Positions 30,629 through 41,037 of a stretch of 64,000 nucleotides of DNA are shown here, in pieces. The DNA lies in the NCBI GenBank assembly GCA_037355855.1, contig CM074759.1, forward strand, positions 2,356,001-2,420,000, written 5' to 3'. A program made the position numbers and the translations under genes. Below the pieces are notes generated by a model. The model was not told the DNA's origin, searched no databases, and worked only from the letters and a program-made list of their open reading frames with translations. How positions within the stretch are numbered: the stretch's first letter is position 1; every line of letters begins with the position of its first letter. The DNA is from Pseudo-nitzschia pungens. Taxonomy: Eukaryota > Bacillariophyta > Bacillariophyceae > Bacillariales > Bacillariaceae.

Positions 30629-31468
30629 TTTCAGCTAGTTGCTGTATTGGACCACTTTGCCATCAAACGTACCGATTCCCGGTACGTGTACGTGTAGTAG
30701 CCAAGAGGAACGAGAAAGCAATCGTTGATGAAAAATAAAACTGGGATAACCTTATCTTACCGTAAGATTTACCTGGTACCGTACGTTTCGGGTAAGGTAA
30801 GCCTTACCTTGTAACTTACCGTAACCTTACTCGTCCTTCAAATTATTAGATGTAAAATGAGAGATGAGAATAACAAAAAAGAATGAGCACAACAGGGTGA
30901 TGATGATTGCACAGAACTTTTTCAGGGCCGACAGATAACCAAAATAATACTTCGCACTTCGTACTAATCATGATAAGTTACTACGAAGCAAGATCTTACT
31001 TTACGTCTACGAGTAATTAACTTACGAGTAAGTTTGCCTCACCGGTGTCAAAATTAAAATAATAATGAAACAAGTTTCCATAAATCGAAATTTCCATAAA
31101 TCGAAATAGGGTGGATAAAAATTTTGGGCGCTTTGCTAATTGCATTGATGCAACATTCCGGAGCGTAAAAACTAAAAACAATTTACTATTCATTATTTTT
31201 GTTAAAAATGATTTAAATTTTTATAATTATTTTTTCCCTTGATTGGTCGGTTATCCCAATCGCGTTTCTTTTGAACCAACAATGTAAATCATTTTCGTCA
31301 CACCACAAGACCAGAGAGAATTCACGACAAGTTTCTTTTTTTCAATTGTAGAGTCGGACGCACACCGAGCAGTGATCAAATGCCACCTAATTTGTTTCCG
31401 CAAGGCAGACAGGGATGGGTGCAGCTGAGCTCAAATTGCATAATCCAACCCGTCCAAACAAGTTGGCT
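30629..31468. other. Intergenic region with palindromic TTAC/GTAA words
   Basis: No gene. Stretches 30750-30835 and 30985-31035 are built from short direct and inverted copies of CTTACCGTAAG, GGTAAGGTAAG and CTTACGAGTAAG. Similar words recur at 41400, 48650-48930, 49060, 50540 and 50700-50890. The part near 31140-31330 is AT-rich and unremarkable. Confidence 0.5.
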
Positions 31469-32737
31469 TTACATTGCCACCATCACGATAACGATGGTGG
31501 TGCCAACGATTCCACCAAAGAAGAGGCTAATGATGATTTGTCCATAGATTGCTGACATGGATGCAGAAGCAGCCATCAACTCTTCAACTCCTTCCACCGA
31601 GAGATCAATGGTGGTAACAAAGGGACTCTCTTCAGAATCTGCTTTTTCTTCAAGATCACGGGAAATAAGGGAGAAGTCGGCACTCAAACGGCGGGCAGGA
31701 ACAGCACTTGTCATTTCTTTGCAATATAACTTGGCCATTCCATGGTGGTTTGTCCCGCCACCATCAACAACAGTTAAGTCGTGAGTATGATTAAATCCAT
31801 CAGCGAGCAATTTTGTTGGCCAGCCACCATCTCGAATAAAGGTCATACCATGTGTTTGGACATATCCACCCACTTCCACAAAAGCACAAACTGTTGGATT
31901 CCCACCATCTGTTTTGACATTGAGTGTGACATTACCACCCATGGGGGGTGCCTTGATTCATCAAGTTAGAGTGGGATCAGAAGAGGCCACAAAGTGAGAT
32001 TACAGCTCATGAAAACACACAAGTTTTCCAATCGCGTGTGAATCGTGACAAAAGTTTACTTACGTCTTGTGCTGCAAAATAGATGCCACCTTCGCACGCA
32101 GCATCTCCATAGCCATCAATATTTTTCAAATAGGGATTTCCGAGTACACTAGTATATTTGACTCCATCGTTGAAGCTGGGGTACATATGGTAGGTCATTG
32201 CAGGTGTTGTTGTTGTATTTGCTTCTGTTGCACCAAGTACACATAGGCCATGGACAAAACCATAATGTGTGTTGGTGGCACTATTATAGCTGAAGGGTGG
32301 GTAGTCAAACTTCGGAAACAAGTATGAGAAGGTCTTTGTTTGTACCAGGTTTGCTTCACCTTCACACGTAAAGTTTTTTTCCGCTTTGGCAAAGTATCCA
32401 GCAGTAACAACACTTTCAAATGCCAATGCAGACACTCCAGCCTTCTCCCCAGTGCTTGAGAGATAAGAGGAAGCGACGGTAGAATTTGCAACAGTGGTCA
32501 GTGCATCTAAAGTCGAGTTGTTGATTAGCTCACGCAAAGTTCCAGAGTTTTTGCATGTCACTGACTTGAAGCCATCAACGGCAAATCCCTGCTTCCTGTA
32601 TTCCTCTGTAGGACGCACACAAACACCAAAGTCTTGACCTATCTTGTACAAGCTGGGGGCATTGGAGCCTGGTGCACACAGGAATGACTCAAGGTTGACT
32701 GTTTTGGAAACATTTTTTTCAAAAATGCTGGTACCAG

Positions 32738-32925
32738 TGCCATACCCCGGGTCTACTAATGAATAAAGTAGTGATATGCAAATTGTGAGCTCTATCAGTT
32801 AGTCTATTGCTATCGGATTGAGAGGCCGTCTCCTTATTGGCGATACGGACGCTCGCTAATCGTAATTCATCCTTATCCTTAATCCAGTCCCAGTTCCATC
32901 CGCGACTGTATTCTGGTGCACGGCA
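32738..32925 (-). repeat. 3' LTR of gypsy family B
   Basis: 188 bp, identical by eye to 38373-38560, with TGCC...GGCA ends. Confidence 0.95.
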
Positions 32926-32949
32926 TGCTCCCCCATGGTACTGTTACAA

Positions 32950-35900
32950 TTACTTCTTCAACTCAATGCTATCCCTGCAGTAATAGGGGTGCACTCTCCT
33001 GATGTTAACCCGGTCGGTTACAAAGGGAGCAGTTTCAATAGTTACAGTTCCATTATCATGGGCCTTGAGTACCTTGTAAGGTCCTAGCCGTGGGAAAGAT
33101 AGTTTCGGGATAATGCCCTTCCTTTCCAGGGTGACATAGTCTCCTTCTCTATAGACATGGGGGATCCTCTTCTGGTTCTCCCTGATGTTGCTCTTGTGGA
33201 TGCTTTTCTGCTTCCTTGCTTGGATTGCTTCCCAATCCACTGGGAAGTTCACCGGCATGAACATGTCTCTGCCAAACACCAACTGTGCCGGGGAGTACCC
33301 CAGGGTGGTATGGATGGCGCTTCTGATAGCATATGCCGCCTTGGTGGTGAATTCCTCAAAAGGGTCCTTCTCGTGGAGGTCCCTATTTTCCAGGTTGAAG
33401 GACAGCAAACAGTCCTTTAATACCTGGTGGATCCTTTCCAACACTGAATTGGATTGTGGATTCCAAGCCCCACTGGGCTTCCTTTTCATCCCCATGTTCT
33501 CACAGAGCTCTTGGAACTCTGCTTTGAACTCACTCCCACCATCAAAGCCAATTTCCTTTGGGCGCGGATATCTTGCCAGCCATGTACTGTCCAACAATCG
33601 TTGGGTTTCAGCTGCAGTTGGGGAGTCCTTCAGGTGAGCCAGTTCAAACCATCCGGTCACTGGATCCACCATGGTGAGGACATGGATATGGTAGTCTTTG
33701 CCATTTTTGTTGTGGACAGATGCGGGTCCCCAGAGGTCCACATTGACCCTCTGCCATTTGGTGACCTCAGCTGCCTTCTCCGGTAGTAGTCCATACTTTT
33801 TCCGGCCACTCTTCTTAAACATCTGGCATGTGTGGCAGTGTTTACAGAGGTCCTGGACGTCCTTCCGTAGGCCCTTCCAGGTGAAGACTGAGCGTATGCT
33901 CTGTTCCATTCTCTTTTCTCCCGGGTGTACCAACATGGTGTGGTACCACTCCATCACTCTTTGTTTGAGCTTGTCGGGAATCAGGATTTTGCCTTCTTTG
34001 TGGATGAGACTGAAACCTTCCACATTTTTGGTGGTTAGGCCTTTGTCTTTTTCCAGATCATTCATGATTTTTGTGTTCTTCTGCTGGTAGAACTGAATCA
34101 TGTCCGGAGCAAGTGGGAATGCACTATTGCCCTGGAACTCTTCCGGTGCTTCTCCAAGTGGGAATAGGAGTTGCCGGAGGTGCGCTTCCTCATCCGCGTA
34201 GGTGAGGGGCTTATTTGGTGGTAGCCATTCCACTGTGTCCGCTGGGTCATCCGTAATGTCCAGGCGAGACAGCGCGTCTGCTGCATCATTTTCTTTGCCA
34301 GCAACATGCTTGACTATTGGGTGGAACTCCTCCATAAGGAGTCTCCACCGGACCATTCTTTGGGTCGGCATCTGTTGGTACAGTAGGTTCAGGTGATCCG
34401 TGTGAATGGTTACATCCTGGCCTCGCAGGATTCCTTCAAATGCTTTTAAGCCTTCTACTATGCCCAGGAGTTCCTTTTCTCCCACGGTGTAGTTGAGTTG
34501 CGCTGAGTTCAGCTTCCGGGTGTAGAATCCAAGTGGTTTTCCATCTTGGCATACAGTTGCTCCCAGTTGCCGGTCACTGGCGTCTGAGTAGAGATGAAAT
34601 GGTTTCGTAAAATCCGGGAATGCGAGTTTCGCTTCATCTGCGAGCATCCTCTTCGCCTCCATGAAAGCTTTCTGCTCTGCTGGGCCCCAGTACCAATTCG
34701 TTTTGCCCTTCTTGCCCGCAAGCTTGTTGAGGGGGGCCAGGATGTGGGAGCGGCGCTTCCACATGTCCCTGTAAAAATTGACCATCCCAAGGAACATCTT
34801 GAGTTGCTTGGTATTCTTGGGGGGTTCCAGGCGCTTCATCGCCTCCAGTTTCTTTGGCTGGGGTTGAATGCCCTCTGTTGTTAACAGAAATCCCAGGTAT
34901 TCCACTTCTTTTTGCATGAAGAAGGATTTTCTGAGGTTGGCCCGAAAGCCAGCGTCATCGAGTCGCTGTAGGACTGTATCGATTTTGTCGAGGTGATCCT
35001 GCTCAGATTCCCCCTCTCGTTGGATGATTAAGATGTCGTCGATGTAGACGAGGACATAGTCCAGGTCGCCGAGTAGGTTCATCATGACGGACTGGAAGAT
35101 ATCCGGTGCGCATGCAATCCCCATAGCCAATCGCTTGTAGGCATACTTCCCCCATGGCAGGATGGTGGAGCAAATCTTCTGGCTCTCCTTGCAGATGGGA
35201 ATGGTGTAGTACCCTTGGGATAAGTCCAGTGCCGTAGCAGACTTAAATTTCTGTAGTCTTTGGATGGTTTCCCCAATGCGTGGTAGGGGGAACGGCTTTC
35301 GTTGAATGGCTGCATTCATCTTCCGAAAGTCCGTAAGGACTCGTATGTCCCCTGTCTTTTTGGGTTGACAGAACGTCGGTGATGCCCATGGTGAGTCATC
35401 ATCATGTGGAAGTTTCTCCAGGACTCCAATGTCACAGAGCCTGTTGATTTCCTTCCGGAGTGCTTGTTCAAAGGCATGGGGTACTGAATAGTACCTCTGC
35501 CTGACCGGTTTAACCCCTGGTTGGAGTTCAATAGATACCGGTTCAATATTCTTGAGCAGTCCCAGACCTCCTCCAAAGAGTGTGGGGAACTTCTTCAATG
35601 TTTTCTTCAGGGCCTCCTTAGACGCGTCTGTGATCTCCAGGTCGTTGACCATGGAGTCTATATCTACTTTGGAGTAGTCGGCGTCCAGGATCTTGGCTTG
35701 CCTTTCTTCCTCCTGTTGGAGGATTGGACTCTGTGTGTTGGCAAAGAATACTGCCTCACATTTGTCCGGGTCAGAGAGTTCCCCCATCCCCTTCATGGGG
35801 ATGGAGTCACCTTGCCATGAGATTGTTCGGGAGCTGTATTTGATATCCAGTCCCAATTGTGCCATTAGATCAGATCCTATGATCACGTCATAGGGTACCT

Positions 35901-36219
35901 CCTCGTGGTGATGATACTCATCCACTTGGAAGGTCCACTTGATGGTCTTTGAGTTTGAAAACTCTATCAACTTCAGTCCCACTGAAGCCGCGGACTTTGT
36001 TCGAAATTTGCCCCCATAGGTATTATAGGTGACAGATCGTTGGTCCCGGTTCGTAAGTTGACTGCGGTCGGCAAAGTGTCTTAGAATTATGGACTTGGAG
36101 CAACCTGAGTCCAGTAGACCCCGGAGCATCCTCCCCCTTCCTTTATGGTCCAATACCTCCACACAGACGTCCGCAAATCGATTGATTATGCGTGGTCCGG
36201 TGTGGATGGTATTGACCAT
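32950..36219 (-). CDS. pol: Pol of gypsy family B
   Basis: 1089 aa. Protease motif GLLDSGCSKSII near residue 36. RT has LTDFRKMNAAI, LAMGIACAPD and VYIDDILII. RNase H has LYSDASDRQLG, VGEKELLGIV and HTDHLNLLY. The integrase has a zinc region (MLVHPGE, CKHCHTC) and the triad in NVDLWGPA, GFDGGSEF and NPQSNSVLERI, then a GPY module (RLGPYKVLKAHDNG). Its ATG (36217-36219) follows the gag stop TGA (36220-36222) with no gap and in the same frame. Expression could therefore be by UGA readthrough or by termination and re-initiation. It is clearly a different lineage from family A pol. Confidence 0.95.
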   Translation of the reverse strand: MVNTIHTGPRIINRFADVCVEVLDHKGRGRMLRGLLDSGCSKSIILRHFADRSQLTNRDQRSVTYNTYGGKFRTKSAASVGLKLIEFSNSKTIKWTFQVDEYHHHEEVPYDVIIGSDLMAQLGLDIKYSSRTISWQGDSIPMKGMGELSDPDKCEAVFFANTQSPILQQEEERQAKILDADYSKVDIDSMVNDLEITDASKEALKKTLKKFPTLFGGGLGLLKNIEPVSIELQPGVKPVRQRYYSVPHAFEQALRKEINRLCDIGVLEKLPHDDDSPWASPTFCQPKKTGDIRVLTDFRKMNAAIQRKPFPLPRIGETIQRLQKFKSATALDLSQGYYTIPICKESQKICSTILPWGKYAYKRLAMGIACAPDIFQSVMMNLLGDLDYVLVYIDDILIIQREGESEQDHLDKIDTVLQRLDDAGFRANLRKSFFMQKEVEYLGFLLTTEGIQPQPKKLEAMKRLEPPKNTKQLKMFLGMVNFYRDMWKRRSHILAPLNKLAGKKGKTNWYWGPAEQKAFMEAKRMLADEAKLAFPDFTKPFHLYSDASDRQLGATVCQDGKPLGFYTRKLNSAQLNYTVGEKELLGIVEGLKAFEGILRGQDVTIHTDHLNLLYQQMPTQRMVRWRLLMEEFHPIVKHVAGKENDAADALSRLDITDDPADTVEWLPPNKPLTYADEEAHLRQLLFPLGEAPEEFQGNSAFPLAPDMIQFYQQKNTKIMNDLEKDKGLTTKNVEGFSLIHKEGKILIPDKLKQRVMEWYHTMLVHPGEKRMEQSIRSVFTWKGLRKDVQDLCKHCHTCQMFKKSGRKKYGLLPEKAAEVTKWQRVNVDLWGPASVHNKNGKDYHIHVLTMVDPVTGWFELAHLKDSPTAAETQRLLDSTWLARYPRPKEIGFDGGSEFKAEFQELCENMGMKRKPSGAWNPQSNSVLERIHQVLKDCLLSFNLENRDLHEKDPFEEFTTKAAYAIRSAIHTTLGYSPAQLVFGRDMFMPVNFPVDWEAIQARKQKSIHKSNIRENQKRIPHVYREGDYVTLERKGIIPKLSFPRLGPYKVLKAHDNGTVTIETAPFVTDRVNIRRVHPYYCRDSIELKK

Positions 36220-37617
36220 TCAGTTGTGGGTTCCTTTCTTCTTGAAGGTTTTTCTGTATTTTCTCCGGTACTCCTTGAGGTCCCTGTCGGAGATATCAAT
36301 CTCGTCGTCAGAGACTTCATGATCAGCTTGGGCCGTGGCCAGTACATAGGAGTACTCGTGGTTGGAGAGGTTCCTTCCCCAGTGGGGTTTGGAGTGTTGC
36401 TCGGTGTCCGAGTCTTCTTTTGCCACAAAATGCTCCTTGAGCAGATTGATGGTTTCCCGGTCAAATTTTCCCTTTTTGGGTGGTCCGCCGGTTAGTTTCC
36501 AGCATTTGCCGGCGTGGGTCTTGCCACAGGTTTTGCATAGTTGCTTCTCCATTGGGCGCTTCTTTTTGTTGGGAGACTTGCTGTTTCCTCCCCCAGAAGT
36601 GGCCTTGGAGTTCTTCTTGGTTCCACCATTTTGTTTTTCCAATTCCGTGATCCGTTTGCGAAGTTCTTCTTCGTTTCGGATGGTGGTTTCCAGGTTTTCG
36701 AGTTTGTCGATCGTGGTGTTGAAGGAATGGGCAAAGACATCCCATCCAATGTGTTCCAGTTTGTCCCTCTGGGTGTGGGTCATGCTGGTGTCCAGGATTT
36801 CCTTCATCTCGTCGGGAGTGAAGCTGGAAGGTGCCATTCCTGTGGCGGCGCCACTTTCCCAGAGACATTCTGGTAGATAGCTTTGTAGTTCGGCCATTCG
36901 GTTGGCCCAGGCTCGGATGCCGTGTTTCATGTCGACTCGCATCCCCCGCATAAAGCGGCGGAGGAGTATGTAGGAGCGTTTCCCGTTCATGTCATTGCCG
37001 AAGACTTTCAGCTTGAGGGCATACATGCATTCCTCAATGACATCCTTCTTGTACTCCTCTGATTGGTAGTACTTTGTGAGGGCATCGGGCACCTTCTTTT
37101 TGGGGATTGGAGCGCCGAGTTCCTCGGGCTCTGTTTCCTCATCCGATTTTGCCGTGGCAGTCGGTTTGGTTTTGTCGATCTTTTGGGTGGAGTTCCCTTC
37201 GACCGGCTCCTTGGGTGTGCCAGCGGGAGCTTCTGTAGTTAGGTCGTTTAGTGCGACTTTCTGGATCCTCGTTTGGACCAGTTTGTTGTTGTGTGTTTTG
37301 TGACCTGGTTCGGCATAGTAGGACCGGCCCAGAGTCATTTGGACAATGGAGAGTGCCTCGTTGGAGATAATCCATTGGAGGACGTCCAGTTTCTGGTCTC
37401 CTTGGAGTTTGTCATTGCCAGCAATTTTCTGGTCAAAGTCTCTTTTCCAGATGATAAAGAGTTCTGGTCTTTCGGTGCCGGTGAGTACCTTCAGGTAGTC
37501 ACTGAAGGCTACTCCTCCTTTTTCTGAGTCGATACTCATTTTCACGGTGGTGGCGTCTTCTGGCCAATCCTCTCGTGTAAAGTTAAAGGGTTTCTGTTTG
37601 GTTCCTTTAGACGCCAT
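36220..37617 (-). CDS. gag: Gag of gypsy family B
   Basis: 465 aa from ATG 37617. The N-terminal half is capsid-like and helical. Residues about 330-380 are basic and Lys-rich, followed by a zinc knuckle CKTCGKTHAGKC (CX2CX3HX3C) that fits template RNA packaging. The C-terminus is acidic then basic (SDDEIDISD, KKKGTHN) and stops at TGA 36220-36222, which directly abuts the pol ATG. No introns or breaks. Confidence 0.9.
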   Translation of the reverse strand: MASKGTKQKPFNFTREDWPEDATTVKMSIDSEKGGVAFSDYLKVLTGTERPELFIIWKRDFDQKIAGNDKLQGDQKLDVLQWIISNEALSIVQMTLGRSYYAEPGHKTHNNKLVQTRIQKVALNDLTTEAPAGTPKEPVEGNSTQKIDKTKPTATAKSDEETEPEELGAPIPKKKVPDALTKYYQSEEYKKDVIEECMYALKLKVFGNDMNGKRSYILLRRFMRGMRVDMKHGIRAWANRMAELQSYLPECLWESGAATGMAPSSFTPDEMKEILDTSMTHTQRDKLEHIGWDVFAHSFNTTIDKLENLETTIRNEEELRKRITELEKQNGGTKKNSKATSGGGNSKSPNKKKRPMEKQLCKTCGKTHAGKCWKLTGGPPKKGKFDRETINLLKEHFVAKEDSDTEQHSKPHWGRNLSNHEYSYVLATAQADHEVSDDEIDISDRDLKEYRRKYRKTFKKKGTHN

Positions 37618-38358
37618 GGTGGGTTAATCAGTCAGTTATTAAATTTAGGTTAATTTAGTTACAGTATTTCTGTAAGTTGTTATCTGGGTTGGAAATGAGC
37701 AAAAGTGATTATTCCAGTTTGCTCTATTTTCCCCTATGAGGTCCACTAAACTGCATGTTTCTCGTGATATCTCGTGTTGTAACTGATTGCTCCCCCAGGT
37801 TCGTACGTTGGTGGGAGTTGTTTCTCTCTTTAGCTTCCGGGAATCCTGTGGTTCTCCGGAGTTGTTTCTGTTTTTATTTCGTGGGATTCAATTCCCGTGG
37901 TTCTCCGGCGTTGCTTCCATATTAAGCAATCACCGGGCCGGTCCCACTTCCTGTCTCCCGTGGGACTTAGTGGTGTTTAGGTATTTATTCTATACCTGTC
38001 CGGATATTTATATGTTCTGGTTTTGGCCGGCATACCCTTTCTGGTCTGTCCGTCCACTCAGTGTTGGTCCAATTAGTCCATTCACTGGATTATGTGTCTC
38101 TTTTTCGACACTCATTATTTTCGATTATTTCCGTTGTCGACCATGGTCCTGTTTAGGTCCTTAGGTGTCTCTGTTGCTGCAGTTGCTCCCTGTAATGGAG
38201 CCAACTGTTGCTGGGGTTGGTATTCCTTAGTGCTGCAGACACCGGATGTCCTTCTCCCTGTTTGCTTCTATGCGCCTCCATTTTTGGCAGTCCTTCGATC
38301 TCGACGGTTTGTCGGCCGATCGATTTCTTCTCTTGCTCATGGTCATCAGCGCTCAGCT

Positions 38359-38372
38359 TGATTTTAAAATCA
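38359..38372 (-). promoter_or_regulatory. Palindrome at the primer-binding position, family B
   Basis: TGATTTTAAAATCA, a perfect 14-bp palindrome, occupies the first 14 bases inside the 5' LTR, where a tRNA-complementary site is expected. Family A elements have a different palindrome at the same place. Confidence 0.6.
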
Positions 38373-38560
38373 TGCCATACCCCGGGTCTACTAATGAATA
38401 AAGTAGTGATATGCAAATTGTGAGCTCTATCAGTTAGTCTATTGCTATCGGATTGAGAGGCCGTCTCCTTATTGGCGATACGGACGCTCGCTAATCGTAA
38501 TTCATCCTTATCCTTAATCCAGTCCCAGTTCCATCCGCGACTGTATTCTGGTGCACGGCA
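38373..38560 (-). repeat. 5' LTR of gypsy family B
   Basis: 188 bp, identical to the 3' LTR. It is followed on the + strand by the target copy ACCAG (38561-38565). Confidence 0.95.
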
Positions 38561-39450
38561 ACCAGTTGCAGTGATATTTACTTGCTGGGTGAAGTTTTGA
38601 AATTTGGCTGAGAAATCAACATTGATGCCAACGGAAGTATCGACAAAGGAGACCATCATATCTCCACTGCTTAGGTAACTTCGAACACCTGCACAATGGA
38701 AAGCAAAAAACACAGTCATGAGAAAAGACAAAGAAAGAGAAGGAAAGAGACCATTGTCACAATAAATACTTACACATCTCAATCTTTCCTTCGTTTTTGC
38801 CAGTGGTGGTGTAGGCCTCGGTGTTTTTTACGTCGGCAATTGTGATTTCGACAGAGTCTGCAATGAAAAAAAACAAGTGTGAGACCATCATGATAACCAA
38901 AACGTTCATCGGGTGAGTTGAGATTTGATTTGCACCATGTATATATCCTACCCAACCACCACCACCACCACCTTCGGCGATCCATTTGGTTAACTCTTTG
39001 TGTCATTTTGTCGTGCTCTTTGTTCCTCTCTGACGTCCTGAAACTTACTGATCGTTCCATCGCTAGTCGTAGTATTGTAGGCTGGGCCAGAGGGTACAGC
39101 ACTTGTGGAAACACTAGTGATGTTTTTACCAGAGTCACATGGGCTTCCATCAGTTACACCGGAGTATACATCAGTCAAAATGGACGCGCCTGTTTTTGCT
39201 TCGTAGTAAATCTTGGCAGAGAACAATGGTTCAACTTTGAATACCTCTACATTGGTTTCACCTGCAGCCAGGAGTTCGTATTGACCTATAGCCACTTTTT
39301 CTCCATTAATGAACAACGGGCTAGAGAGGCATGCAAGGGCAAGGGTGAGGGCAGAGGAGCGAAACTTCATTGTTGAGATTTGTCTTCTTTTTCAAGTTCT
39401 CAAATATTTGAATTGTGAGAAAGATTGCTAGGCACTGATTTTGCTTCTCT

Positions 39451-41037
39451 GAGCATTCGAATCTGAAAATCATACTTTTAGATCACAAGGGCACGCTCTA
39501 CCGTACCATCCTTCAGACGTCATTCAGATTTTGACTTTTTGTCATACCGAGTGATATTTTTCAGAGCAAGCTATTTATTGTTTTCCTGATCGATTGATCC
39601 TGCTCAGGGCATGAGCAGCCTCAGCTTACTTATACAAAACGGTTGGTGTTAAAGTATAAGTGATCTTGCTTTTGAGTTTTGATTCGCTACTCAACAGAAG
39701 AACAAATCATATGGCATCCTGACAAACTTGCTGTATGTTTTTCCTTCAGGGCATACGTCCATGCGTACAAATGTATTGGTAAAAGCCGACTGTTCTCCGA
39801 GCATTCGAATCTGAAAATCATACTTTGAGATCACAAGGGCACGCTCTACCGTACCATCCTTCAGACGTCATTCAGATTTTGACTTTTTGTCATACCGAGT
39901 GATATTTTTCAGAGCAAGCTATTTATTGTTTTCCTGATCGATTGATCCTGCTCAGGGCATGAGCAGCCTCAGCTTACTTATACAAAACGGTTGGTGTTAA
40001 AGTATAAGTGATCTTGCTTTTGAGTTTTGATTCGCTACTCAACAGAAGAACAAATCATATGGCATCCTGACAAACTTGCTGTATGTTTTTCCTTCAGGGC
40101 ATACGTCCATGTCCATCCGTACAAATGTATTGGTAAAAGCCGACTGTTCTCCGAGCATTCGAATCTGAAAATCATACTTTGAGATCACAAGGGCACGCTC
40201 TACCGTACCATCCTTCAGACTGTAACATGCTACCGTATGTTACTCTACGAGGGCTTTAAATGATTATTGAATCCCGCATGTACTCCAATATATGTGGTAT
40301 TCAGATATGTATGTTTGGTATATATACACATACAACGGACACTGTCAAATATCAAGATAAACAAAGATTCTCGTGACTCGCTGATTATTGATATTATGCC
40401 CGACGAACATTATTACTGTTCGATCGCTCATTCATCCCATACTCAAGAAATCATTCCCATTTCGTAAAGTATTACACTATTCTCTTTGTAACACAATTTA
40501 TTAACCTTTCATCATTAAAATACCAATCTATTAACCTATCGCGTACCACTCCATCTAATTTCTACCCTAGAGTGTTACACAGACGTCATTCAGATTTTGA
40601 CTTTTTGTAATACCGAGTGATATTTTTCAGAGCAAGCTATTTATTGTTTTCCTGATCGATTGATCCTGCTCAGGGCATGAGCAGCCTCAGCTTACTTATA
40701 CAAAACGGTTGGTGTTAAAGTATAAGTGATCTTGCTTTTGAGTTTTGATTCGCTACTCAACAGAAGAACAAATCATATGGCATCCTGACAAACTTGCTGT
40801 ATGTTTTTCCTTCAGGGCATACTTGTACGTCCATGTCCATCCGTACAAATGTATTGGTAAAAGTGAATCTGAAAATCATACTTTCAGATCAAGATGTCAT
40901 TCAGATTTTGACTTTTTGTAATACCGAGTGATATTTTTCAGAGCAAGCTATTTATTGTTTTCCTGATTGATTGATCCTGCTCGGGGCATGAGCAGCCTCA
41001 GCTTATTTATACAAAACGGTTGGTGTTAAAGTATAAT
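39451..41037 (+). repeat. ~350-bp tandem array, about four units
   Basis: Units start with a (GAGCATTC)GAATCTGAAAATCATAC word at 39451, 39799, 40153 and about 40865 (the last without the first eight bases). Spacing is 348 and 354 bp, then about 340 bp after discounting the inserted solo LTR. The fourth unit is truncated near 41037. Each unit holds a hairpin CTGCTCA-GGGCA-TGAGCAG and a TATAC...GTATAA pair. The array begins 80 bp upstream of the start codon of the disrupted gene at 39370, so the units may be duplicated promoter sequence. Copies differ by few substitutions. Confidence 0.9.
40221..40579 (+). mobile_element. Solo LTR related to gypsy family A
   Basis: 359 bp, TGTAACATGCTACC...CCTAGAGTGTTACA, with the same termini as family A LTRs but a diverged interior. 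It is flanked by CAGAC at 40216-40220 and 40580-40584, a perfect 5-bp target duplication. No internal region is left, so it arose by LTR-LTR recombination. It interrupts unit 3 of the tandem array and so arrived after the array formed. Confidence 0.92.

Larger units (their letters stand above)
32738..38560 (-). mobile_element. Ty3/gypsy family B element, complete
   Basis: 188-bp LTRs at 38373-38560 (5') and 32738-32925 (3') look identical, begin TGCCGTGCACC and end GGGGTATGGCA on the minus strand, and are flanked by ACCAG at 32733-32737 and 38561-38565. Inside are a ~755-bp leader (38372-37618), gag (37617-36220) and pol (36219-32950) in one frame separated by TGA. A purine run (GGGGGAGCA on the minus strand, 32926-32934) before the 3' LTR fits a polypurine tract. 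Identical LTRs and intact ORFs mean a very recent, probably active element. Confidence 0.95.
31469..39370 (-). pseudogene. Signal-peptide membrane protein gene split by gypsy family B
   Basis: Minus-strand exons: 39370-39049, 38857-38774, 38688-38561 and its continuation 32732-32064, and 31951-31469. Introns are 191, 85 and 112 bp, all with GTAAGT donors. Leaving out the inserted element and one ACCAG copy, the exons are in frame for 561 aa. The protein starts with a signal peptide (MKFRSSALTLALACLSSPLF), has several N-glycosylation sites (NITATGT, NNST, NFT), many Cys, and ends in a hydrophobic segment SLFFGGIVGTTIVIVMVAM, so it is a type I surface protein by prediction. I do not recognise a family. 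No other lesion is seen, so the insertion is the only break and a working allele may exist. Confidence 0.82.

Noticed and set aside
38153..38560. A 209-aa ORF joining the secreted protein exon to LTR and leader sequence
   Set aside because: It is a chimera created by the family B insertion; only 38561-38688 belongs to the host exon.
39451..41037. CRISPR-like array
   Set aside because: The units are ~350-bp direct repeats without short repeat-spacer structure, and the context is eukaryotic.
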